NCBI RefSeq assembly: GCF_012273895.1
Contig: NC_052121.1
Span: 4,992,943-5,056,942, forward strand
Direction of reading: 5' to 3'
From: Zerene cesonia
Taxonomy: Eukaryota; Arthropoda; Insecta; Lepidoptera; Pieridae
DNA length: 64,000 bases
Shown: positions 49,373 through 60,800 of the stretch, piece after piece
Position numbering within the stretch: position 1 is the stretch's first letter
How the letters are laid out: the number at the start of each line of letters is the position of its first letter
Position numbers and translations under genes: made by a program
The notes under the pieces: model-generated
What the model was told of the DNA's origin: nothing
Databases searched by the model: none
Seen by the model: the letters and a program-made list of their open reading frames with translations, nothing else

Positions 49373-52300
49373 TTAACGTCTCGGGCCCCAGGCGGGCGGC
49401 GCGCTGGCGGGCGGGTTGGCGGCGCGGGGACCCCCCGGCATGGTGGGAAACTCGTGCGTGGACGCCGTGTCAGGCGCGCGTTGCTCCCAGGGCCCCCCCT
49501 TAACCACGAAGCCGGTGGACGGCGGGGCGTTGCTCGCGCTCTCTCCGCTCAGTACCTCACCGAAGTCTGCGAGCGACGGAGCCGCTGGGCGCTGGTAGCG
49601 GTCCTCTACGTCTTGCAACTGAAATTTTTGTATACAATCAACGAGAGTTATAATGCATGCGATTATCAAACTATGGTCAGCTAAGTGCGCCTGCATTAAC
49701 CCACGATGGAAAGCAAATAATAAATGATGGCTAAATTATGTGTGAATTCATCTGGAGAAATAATTTAAAAAATCAGCTTGAGATAAAAATTAAATATATT
49801 AGTATCATATGACGGTATTTTAATATTTTTGTCCAAAACACTACTTACATACTCCTCTGCTAAAATCAATAGATGATCTTTAGCATCAAGAACATTGCTC
49901 TCTTCTCCAGCTATTATGACAATGTTGTCGTCGCCCTGCTTCGGGAAACGAATGTCAACTTTGAAATCATCCATAATACGACGAATATTTTTGCCTTTCA
50001 TACCAATAAGTCGTCTATGAACGCGAGGATCAATTTCTACCTCCTCCTTATATTGGTTATCCTACAAAAACAGTATAAAATTAATAACAAATTGTATTTA
50101 TATGTAATCATACAGAAACAATAAACAAAAAGGAGAGTTGAAGTTGTTTATACTATACGACAAATTAAATCATTATTATAACACTTTTTTGCATTTGAAA
50201 ATTAAATAAAAACAAACATACCAGTTGATGGACAATAGCCATAATAGCTTCTTTAGCTTGTATAGCCTTATCCTCATATCCCTGTATGGTAATAATATTT
50301 GCGTCGGGTTCCCAGCGCTTTGGCAAATTAATTTGTACTCCAAAGTCAGCACGAATCTTTGAAATCACTGACCCACCCTTACCAATCACAAGGGGATGGT
50401 ATTCAGGGTCAACCTCGAATTTCAACTCGAAAGATCTAAAACAAAAGAGAATTAAATTTTACACAATCCAAAAACGTTAACCTAAAAGGTAAAACAAAAG
50501 ACATACCTGAGTAATCGGTCTTCTTTCTCTTGTTCCATTTCCACAATTTTCTCAGTAAGAGCTTGTTTGGCTTTTTCAACATTTGTTGGTGTGCCAGTTA
50601 CCTGTATATAGATCATTACTTATTTCCTATAATTGTTTTAATTTAATATTTCATTAGTACATAATAAAACAAATTTGTAGATACCTTGACAATATCAGTG
50701 ATTTCATCGTTAGGCGGCATCAAGATATGTACATCATATGTCTGCATTAGGTCTCTCCTCTTCTGACCAGCTAGCAGTCTATGCAAGTCATTTGGCACTT
50801 CCACATCAATGGTAATTGGAACCTATAACATTTTTCACAGTTTATACATAAATATCATTTATATAAAAAATAAATGCATTTTCAGAAAACAAAACTAAGT
50901 CACAGAGCATTATTTATGAATATTACCTGATCAAGCAGAGCTTTTTTGGCATCTTCGCAGTTCTTGGGGCGACCTGTTATTTTAATAATGTCATTAGGTC
51001 CAGGCTCAGAGCTTTCATCATTTCTCACTGGAATGTCAGCACCCTTAGTTGGGTCTCGGTCTGGGAACTTAATTTGCACATCAAATTCCGCAGTAATGTC
51101 CTTTACTTTAGCACCAGACGCGCCCATTACTGTTCGATGATGTTTTTGTGGAATAATGCACTCAATTGTAACCTGTTAAAAGGGAAATTTTTATCTCAGT
51201 GTTTTACAATAAGAACAATGAATCTTTCTTCTGTCATAGAATGTGAATTAATAAATATCAAATATAAATGTTTAGCCATAATTTGTTTTTAAGAAAATTT
51301 ATATTTCTCAGTTCCACTTCTAACAAGAACACAAACCTTCGCTTCCAAGTCTTCAATAATTTCGTTGATTCGGATCTTAGCTGCTTCGATACATTCCTTA
51401 GGACCCTTGAGTACAACACGGTCACTGGCCACTCCTTGGCGCGGGAATGATATTTGCACACCACCACACTCGTCAGCGATACGCCTAAGCACTTCCCCTC
51501 GTCTAGCCACAAAGTGGCGGTGATGGCGAGGGTCCACAGACATCTCGCCTTCAGACACATTGCTAATGTCTGCAACTGCTGTTTCCAGCTGTTTGCGTGC
51601 TGCCTCGACTTGATCTTCGCGACCTAGTGAAACATTATTATTATATAATATCAAATCAAACAACATCAAACAACCTACAATACTCGCTAATATTTCATTT
51701 TAAAGATATTTTATATATAAAATTTCTTTATCTACTCTAATATTATAATCTATACTAACATTATAAAGAGGAAGAATTTGTATTTTTGTTTGTTTGTAAT
51801 AGATAAACTCAAAAACTACTGGACCGATTTCAGAAACTCTTTCACCATTAGAAAGCTGCAACTTCACTGTGTGACATGGGCTATATATACACCACTTGCG
51901 AAGCCGTGGCGAACAGCTAGTAATATACAAAATCAAAGATTCCATACATCATTTTTTACATATTAAATGACAATAGAATTATTATTGTAGAAGTGCATAA
52001 ATAGTGATAACCTTTTTTTATACATATTAAAAAAATCAATGGATTGAGATAATAGGAAGATAGCAACATAAGACAAAAAGTTATCAATAATAATTTGTAC
52101 AAAGTTATCATTTAAATTTTATCAAAATATAAACTTCTGAATTATAATAAATGTTATAGTAACTGAATAAAAAATGTATACTTACCAATTATGAAAATGG
52201 CTTCCTTATCTTCGTCTTTTTCTGTGGGGAAAACGATTCGGGCGCCAGTTTGTTCCCGAATTTTTTTGATGTTAGCACCATTCTTTCCAATAAGGAATTT

Positions 52301-55300
52301 ATGATGTTCGGGTTTCGCTCGCACAGTCGCCGTATGCGAAGTAAGTTCTCGTTGTGAAGCATGTGCTAATAATTGTTGTTTGGCTTTTTCAACATCTTCA
52401 ATAGGTCCCCTGATTATTACTTTGTCACTGTCACTCTCAGCTGGAGGGAATTTAATAAGTACACCGCCACATTCCTCCATAATGGAATGGATAAGTTTAC
52501 CACCTGCACCAATCAAGGAATTATAGTATTTAGGTGCAATAGTAACTTCTTCAGTTACAATATTGGCTTTTTCATTGTGAATTTGTTGTATCCTCTTCAC
52601 AGCATCTTCAACATTCTCCCGTTTACCTCTAACTGTAATTACATCACTATCATCACCCTCAGCAGGCAGATCAATAACAGTCTGGGTTTCATCTCGAATT
52701 TTCCTTAGATTTGCACCACCTTTTCCAATGATAAACTTATGGAACTGCTTGAAAATGGGCACTTCTTGTACATATGATGATTCTGCAATTTCTTTCATTA
52801 ATTTGTGTAAGAATTTCTCACATTTTTCAATATCTTCCTGTGGTCCTCTTAATTTAATAGGGCTCCTTTTTTGTCCCTGGTCTGGCAGTGATATAAGTAC
52901 TCGATCAAATTTTTCGCGAATTTCCCTTATCTTTTCACCTTTCACCCCAATCAAGGATTTAATGTACCTATGATCAACATAGACCTCTTTTGTCCTTTCT
53001 TTTTCCAATTTCATTACCATATCTCTTAATTCCCTTTCTGCATCAGCAACTCCTTGGTGGCTACCTTCTATGCGAATCACATTTGTTCCTTCATTTTCAA
53101 TAATATTTATAACTACACCAGTCTCTTCCTTCAGTCTGTTAACTAAAAGTAAAGTTGTGATTTTTTACTCAAGGTTTCTATAAATACAAATTTGTGGTTT
53201 CTACCTTAAAAATGAAATTGTAAATATATAAATTGCATTCAAAATTCAGATACTTACTGTTTGATCCACTCTTGCCAATAATATGCTTAAAGAACTTGGG
53301 ATCAACGGACAACTCTACATAAGTAAGTGTTGCAAGTAAATTTTTGACAAATTCATCCAATTCCACCTGAGCACGTTCTACTTCCTCTGGGGGTCCATCA
53401 ATTTTTACTTTGTCCTCTGAATGTGTTATATCAACATGCACCTGAATGAACAAGGTATTTATACAACTGAATTGTATACCATCACACTAAATACAATAGA
53501 AATTAGTTTGTCATCAGTTACTTTTTACCTTTGAAAAATCTTGTGTAATCTTCTTAATGTTAGAGCCATTTTTGCCAATAATATACTTATGGATCCATGT
53601 CGGTGCATCAACAGTTGCGGTTTTTACAGAATTGGCTTTTTCACACACCTTAGATAGCGCTATAAACAATTATCGTATTAATGTTATCTTACAATATCAA
53701 AGCTTATAGAAATTACACTGTGTCATAAGATAATCAAATACATTTAATAAAAAAAAAACTTTGTATATATTTATTTACCTAATCCAATCTTGTTATGTGG
53801 TCCATGGAGGGTAATTGTTCCTGTAGGGGAATTAGGAGGTGGCATTTCTACAGATACACCAGTTTCTCTCAATATTTCCTGAATTGTTGTTCCGCGGGCA
53901 CCAATGACATATTTATGCTGCGATTTTGGGACTTCCACTCTTACTGTTGAGCATTTCTTGGACTAAAAATATTTATAACTTATGATTTAGACGTGATCAA
54001 GTCGCGACAAAAAAAAAAATCACGGAATTTCCTGTTTTTTGAGAGTAATATCATTATGATTTAACAAGTTTATTCAAAGTATATCAGTTATGGAAAGTAT
54101 AAAAATATTTTTTTATACAAAAATGTATAAAAGAATATATTACCATCTCTTCATAAATCTGCTCAATCTGTGCTTTAGCGGCCAGTACACCAGTCTTTTC
54201 GCCAGCGATAACGATTTCGTCGCTCTGTGTAGACGCAGGCGGGATATGAATACGCGCGCCTGTTTCAGCGCTGAGTGCAGCCGCACGTTCACCAAATGGT
54301 CCTTGGATGAATGGATGGTAGATCTTCGGTACGGTAATACGTTCCAACGCTTTTCGCGACTGAAAATATATACTTTATTCATTGTGTGAATTGCAATATG
54401 TTTTAACACAATTTTTCTAAACGTTTTTTATTTAGTTTTATGTTACGTTGTAAGTGATTTTTTAATTGTGTAATATTTATTTTAGATCTGTATTTCTTTT
54501 TTGTTTCCATGAAAAAACAAAATCAATCAAAGTATAAATTAAATAACACATTACATAAAATAATGAATGTAAATTACCTGTTCTTCAGAGCAAACTCTAA
54601 TTTCATGTTCTGCCTTTTCTATGCCCTCCTTCGTGCCAGTTATGGTTATAATCTCACTGTTGTCCGCAATGCTAGGTACACTAATTTTAGTAGCTGTCAC
54701 TTTTTCTAATTCCTTCAGTTTTTGCCCTTGTTTTCCTAAAATCCAGCGGTAATGCTCTTTTGGAATAGTAATTTGCTTGCTTGCCTGTAAGAAATCATTG
54801 GTTTATTGTTTCTTATATTTTATTATGAAAATTCAACAACATGTAAGAAAAATTACCTGTTGTTGGAAGTGAGTTAAAATAAGACGTCTAGCATCGAGTA
54901 CAGCACTGTGTTTTCCAGTAATAAGGAATGTCAGACTTCCATCCTTACTAGTAGAAATCTCAATATGAGCCCCGGTATCTTTGGTAATGGCTTGACAGGT
55001 CCTTAATGATTCACCTTCTCCAAAAGTATTAGCATTATCTAATTTTCTTTCTTCATAAGGTACATGGAACACCTGTTAAAAAATGAGATCATAATATTAA
55101 TATATTTATTATACTATATGTACTATCCGAAATATCTCTAAAATAATATGTACTAAATATCAGTATCTTATAAATTAATATTTCATACCTGAGTGTGCAG
55201 AGTCGATCCAACACGCAGTTTATTGGAAACTTGTTGGATATTTCGTTGTACAGGTGGCTGTGAGTGAGGCAAGGCAGGAAAAAGGTCGTCATAGGCGTAA

Positions 55301-55410
55301 GAACTGTTGTTCTCAAACGCCACATTGTTCATGTCATCATTATTATGCACAGGTATTTCAGAGTGTACAGGTATCATATCTCCAACCATCATGGATTGCT
55401 GATGCATCAT
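49373..55410 (-). CDS. HDLBP: vigilin, multi-KH RNA-binding protein
   Basis: A cytoplasmic and ER-associated RNA-binding protein (vertebrate HDLBP, Drosophila Dp1) that binds mRNA and tRNA. 1,251 aa (human about 1,268). Coding exons: 55410-55189, 55072-54857, 54784-54578, 54359-54144, 53962-53779, 53659-53529, 53441-53258, 53142-52186, 51623-51337, 51172-50927, 50822-50685, 50601-50507, 50435-50222, 50061-49849, 49618-49373. All are GT-AG and frame-consistent. I count 15 KH units. Clear GxxG loops include ILGKQGQKL, VIGARGTTI, IIGKNGSNI, IIGKSGSNI, LIGVKGEKI, IIGKGGANL, LIGAGGKLI, VIGKGGSVI and LIGMKGKNI. KH1 and KH3 are degenerate, as in other vigilins, and one further KH (exon 50822-50685) has lost its loop. 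The C-terminus GFVVKGGPWEQ...AWGPRR* is diagnostic. The start follows an acceptor at 55,457 with no in-frame ATG upstream in the exon; a non-coding first exon probably ends at 57,423. Confidence 0.96.
51725..51928 (+). mobile_element. Helitron-like element, family F3, in a vigilin intron
   Basis: Forward copy: TCTATACTAACATTATAAAG, TTTGTTTGTTTG, AAACTACTGGACCGATTTCA, ending CGAAGCCGTGGCGAACAGC then TAGT. It sits about 100 bp from the acceptor of the 51,623 exon and is opposite to vigilin. Confidence 0.7.
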
Positions 55411-55456
55411 TTTCGTCCCCTCCAGCAGTCCTTGTCCGCGCCAAGTCGTTACAGTA

Positions 55457-57423
55457 CTAAAACGCGATTTAATTTAAAATGTTAATTTAATTATACAACT
55501 TCAAATACCTGTGACTTATTTAAACAGGTGTGGCATAAATGATTTTATAGTTATTTCTTTCAGTGTTACATTAATTTAAATTGAAACTTTATTTGTTAAT
55601 GCTATTGAAGGTCAAATACTAGTAGGCAAAATGAAAAAAATCACCTTCTGTTAAGAATTAAGATAACAATATCTTTAAATGACTGACGAGGTTGACTTAT
55701 TGAGCAATTTTCTACAGTAGAAGAGTGCATTTTAAACAAAAATAATTAGTATATGAAAAACTATTATTTTAGGGTAATTTTTTTGAACGAAATTTGTGAT
55801 CATTTTCAAAATAAATAAAAGTTTTTATTAGTAAATCATTTAATTTTAGAGTATCTACGTGAACAATTTAAGTGTATTCCCAATACCTGTATATTGTTCA
55901 TATATTATATCCAACATTCAAGTGCTAAATTCTCAAATTACATTTAGTTGTTGTCCTTAATGACACTTTATAAAAAAATATAATACTATGTAATTTTTAT
56001 GAACAGCATAAAATGTAAAAAAATGTATTTTTGTGACAATATAAATATTTGTGTTATATTTGGGTACAGACATGTCATTTTGGTTTCATAAAAATATAAT
56101 GATTCCTTGAGTGTATTGCAGGCTAAATCTATAAAATCTATAAATATTTCAGTCTGAACTTGTAAAATTTTATCTGTCTTACAGATAAACCCAATATACA
56201 ATTTAATGCAGCACATTATATCCATTACTGTACGGCTTATTCTAATGATAACTCCTGAATAACTTCTATAGCAATGCTACACTAACCTGCTCTTGACAGT
56301 GGACATAGATTATTTCTTTACCACTTCTCAATGAGCTACATAATTATTAAAATAGAAAACCACAGTTTATTTAATTACTGTTTTATACTTTTATAACGCA
56401 GTAATTTTTAAACATTATACAAGAATTTTTTGAAGATCATAACTAATTTAAGAGAGCATGGATCACATAGATGTCCAAGTATTTACACACTATAATACTT
56501 GTAATACATATGTATGCTAAATTTTTTTTTCTTAAAACATCCTGTGTAGATTATTTTTCTCTTAATTCAGGGAGAAAGCACCAAGTTGGCATCATTGTCA
56601 TTATTTTGCATTCTTATTACGCTGTAATTAATGAAGAATGTAATTTTGATAGAAGCCAAATCTACATTAAAATCACGTACTGAACATACTAAATATAACT
56701 ATGCCAAGCTTATACATACATTTCTATTTGTAAGTCAGAATATGCAATGAAAATTTCATGTAAATAAACAATATATTGATGTGACATAAAAAGTTATCTT
56801 GAATTTATCTTTGTTTCTTATTAGAACTGAAATTGAAACAACTAAGGTATAAAATGTAAGGAAAACATCAGTTGAGATATAATGCCATAATATACCAACA
56901 TAGCCCTCACAACATAATTTAACATTAAATGTGGAAGGTGTTTGAATGAGAAGTTATTATTCTTAGTTTTAATCAGATTGGCTTATTCTTACGTAAATTA
57001 CTTCTACAGGAAACTTCTGCCGCATACTACATATAATGGTAAAGATTAATGTGTACTGCTATAATTTTAATGAGAATCATTTTAGAAACATAAAAATTTT
57101 AACATAAAAGATATAATACCATCAACAACAATTAATCAATGTTTATAAGCATAAATCGTGAGTATATTTAGTTAAAAAATTATTCATAAAAGATCGGCAA
57201 TCCAAATCGTGATAATACGTGTCACCTCCAACACATTTGACGTGGAACTTGTGTGTATGAAATGTATCAATATTTACCGTATGTACTGTAGCTAATCAAC
57301 CAAAACGTTTATTCTTGACACGCCAGGATCAGATATTCTTCTTCCTGAAGACAAAATTATCATAAAATATCGATATTGAATAAAAAATCCTGAAATATTT
57401 GCTAATCTAAACACAGACGTACC
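55457..57423 (-). other. vigilin first intron (predicted)
   Basis: On the minus strand a good donor follows CGGCTGCGCTAG (exon end 57,423, then gtacgt) and an acceptor TTTTAG precedes 55,456. The upstream exon would be non-coding for vigilin and carry a short upstream frame starting at 57,450. The intron is AT-rich, with no other gene seen on either strand. Confidence 0.45.
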
Positions 57424-57849
57424 TAGCGCAGCCGCGATCAGAGAGAACATAAAGAATAGAAATTTGAATAGACTCCTGGCTGTAGAGCCATTGGACTATA
57501 TCATAAACAACATAGAGTCATATATTAGTCGCAGCAGCGTTTTACATTAACTGGATAATAAGTTTATCACGTCACTTATTTCAATAATGATGCAAAATTT
57601 CATGAAAGAACAAGCTATATAGTAAGTAACAATTTAAAACATTAGTATACAAATTTAGTACATGTCAAAAAGTCTTGTATATGATGCATAAAAAATGTAT
57701 GATAGTCTATGGCAGTTCGCTTGGTTTATTGCGTATGCCTTGTCAATTTATTGTATTTTTAGAGATATCAAAGAGAAAAATATTACTTTATGCATATGAA
57801 ATACAATTATTAAGTAATTTAGTTTAGACTATGAATATAAGAAGATAAA
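57423..57849. promoter_or_regulatory. possible bidirectional promoter of vigilin and SF3B1
   Basis: The inferred vigilin 5' exon (minus) and the SF3B1 ATG at 57,850 (plus) are only about 430 bp apart, so the two housekeeping genes probably share this interval for transcription in both directions. I see no TATA box that decides a start. Confidence 0.45.
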
Positions 57850-60800
57850 ATGGACAAAATACCGAGAACACACGAAGGTAACCTTTTATTATTGCCTAAG
57901 CAACCGCACCCGCCAGCCATTTTCATATAAATTTATACTGTATAAAGTATTATGTATGCTTATAATAATTAATACCTCTAAAAATTTTTTTGGTATTAGT
58001 AGATATAACATTTTTTGTTTCCGATTGCAAGTAGAAATTAATATTATAGATCTAAATTATGATTGTAAGGTTATTCAACTATCACAATTATCACGTCCTG
58101 AATAAAATATAATAATAGTAGCCTAAACATTACTTTTTTACTCTTACAGCTATTGAGGCTCAGATTCGTGAAATACAAGCAAAGAAAAATGAATTGCCCG
58201 AGAATGGTTCTGGCAAAGGTGTATCACTAGCTGAGACATACTATGACAGTGATATATATGATAACTCAGCTCAAGGTGGGAAATCCAGATATGACGGTTA
58301 TGTGACTTCGATTGCTGCTAATGATGAGAATGAGGATGAAGATGTAGAGAATGTACCAGTTACCCAAAAACGACCAGGCTATACTGCTCCAGCATCATTA
58401 TTGAATGATATTGCACAGGTGCTTAATTAAATGTTAAAAATGAATAAAATATAGTCTACTATATTTTATAAATTTTTCATAAGAATAGAGATAAGAATAT
58501 TATTAAATTAAATGTTTTATTCATATTGTGTGAAAAGGCTGTAAGCATTTGGTTCCAATGAAATTGTATCTAATGAAATATATTTTCAGAGTGATAAGGA
58601 TTATGATCCGTTTGCTGATAAAAGGCGCCCAACAATTGCAGACAGAGAAGATGAATACCGACAGAAGAGGCGTAGGATGATAATATCACCTGAGAGAGTG
58701 GACCCATTTGCTGAAGGTACAAATACTACTACAAATTCAATATTTTTCCTCTTTTTTTCCTTTCATAAGTACTTAAAATTAATATTTATTTAAATTTTTA
58801 GGGGGAAAAACACCAGATGTTGGATCTAGAACATACACAGAAATTATGAAAGAGCAGTATCTTCGTGCAGAAGAAACAGAAGTAAGTTTAAAGATGAATT
58901 TTCGAAGTAATTAAAAATTAGTTGCTGTGTAAATTAGTTAAACAGCATTTTAGTAAAACTTAATATACTATATCCAAATAATGCTGTTGTTGAAAGTTGT
59001 ACATAAATTGTATTATTATGTTAAATTAAAGTGTTATAAGTTATATACTTTAAATCCTCTATCAAAAATTAATAGCTCAAAATTTGGTGTATTCTAGATT
59101 TATATTACATCTATAACATATTATGGAATATATAATAATTAAAATAAAATTGGTCTTTTAGTTACGGAAGAAACTTCTTGAGAGGGCACGCGAGGGTACG
59201 TTAAAGCCAGTTGCTCAATCAAATGGAGAAGCTACCAAACCAGCAGCTAAGCGTAAAGGCAGATGGGATCAAAGCTCGGAAGAAACACCAACCATTAAGA
59301 AGCCCGCAGTTACAGCTACACCAAGTTCTCAGGCTACACCATCATGGGAAAATGAGGTATGTCTTTGAAGATTTGCCTTCATTTATTTTTACATAGGTTA
59401 AGCCTTCAGCCATAGAGATTTTACAGGAATGGGAGTGCTTTGAATTTCATATCTGCAATAGTTTTAGTGATACTGTTTCATCTTACTAATATTTCAACAT
59501 ATTTAATCTTTACAAATACTGCAACAAGTGTCTAGAAATTTATCTCACTATGCATGACACTAGTCATAAACATAATGTAAACCAGAAGGAAAGCAACTTA
59601 CCAGCCTTTTCTACATTGTGACAATACAAATTCAGAGAGGCGCCTGGGAGGAGACACCGGGTGCCGGCGGGCGCGGCGGTGAGACGCCGGGCGCGACGCC
59701 GTCCGCGCGCGTGTGGGACGCGACGCCGGGCCACGCCACGCCCGGCCACGCCACGCCGGGCCGCGAGACGCCCGCGCACCACGCTTCCCGCAGGAACCGA
59801 TGGGATGAGACGCCCAAAACCGATAGAGGTGTGTTTTGTTAATTAGCAGTGTGTTGTTAGATTTGTATAATATGTTTCACTCAAAATAAGTTTGTTATGA
59901 TGTTTGTCTATTGAGTTTGTCTGTGAAGATTAATTCAGCTTAGAATATAGAATAGTCTATATTATTTTAATTGCGCTGAATGACTACCCAGGCATGCTGC
60001 TAGTGTTTTTAAAATAATCATAATATTGTTATTTTATTTAATAAAGTAATGTTGATGTGTTGCACAGTTGAGTTTGTTGGTTTTGTTGTATGTCATAATA
60101 GACATCGATAATATAATTTCCGACTCCAGTGCCATGCTCGTTATTGTAACTGGAAATCGAAACGCAGTGTTAAGTTGCGATCATTTGGCGGAACTATCTT
60201 ACAAAAGATCTAACTTTTTATACTCTACTGCTTATACGCTCGATGTGTTCGTCCATTTCTTTTATTTATTTCGTTTTGGTTCCAAGTAAAACCAATATAT
60301 AAAATGTTTTTAGAATATATATTTTGAGATTATTCTTGTATTAACTTGCATCTTATCAACAATAATATTTTATTTTTTAAGAAACACCTGGCCATAGCAG
60401 TGGTTGGGCTGAGACGCCGCGAACAGATCGAGGTGTTGGCGTGGACACAATTCAAGAGACCCCAACTCCAGCCACAAAGCGTCGTTCCCGTTGGGATGAA
60501 ACGCCAGGCGCTACGCCGGCCGCCGCTACGCCCACTCCTTCACATGCTACGCCGTCTCACGCTACGCCGTCACATGCTACGCCCGCTCATGCTACGCCTA
60601 CACCGCATACGCCTGTATTTACTCCAGGCGGTGTAAGTATTTTGTGCTTAATTATTCTTTACATCAAATCTTTCTGTTTCATTTAAAAATTCTCTAATCA
60701 TGTATGAAACTCATATCCTGTCTTTTTTAGTCAACCCCAGTCGGAGTCAAAGCGATGGCCATGGCGACACCAACTCCTGGTCATATTGCTGCTATGACTC

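Noticed and set aside
52154..53080. 308-codon minus-strand frame as a separate KH protein
   Set aside because: It is the large internal exon (53,142-52,186) of vigilin; frame and splice sites join it to neighbouring exons.
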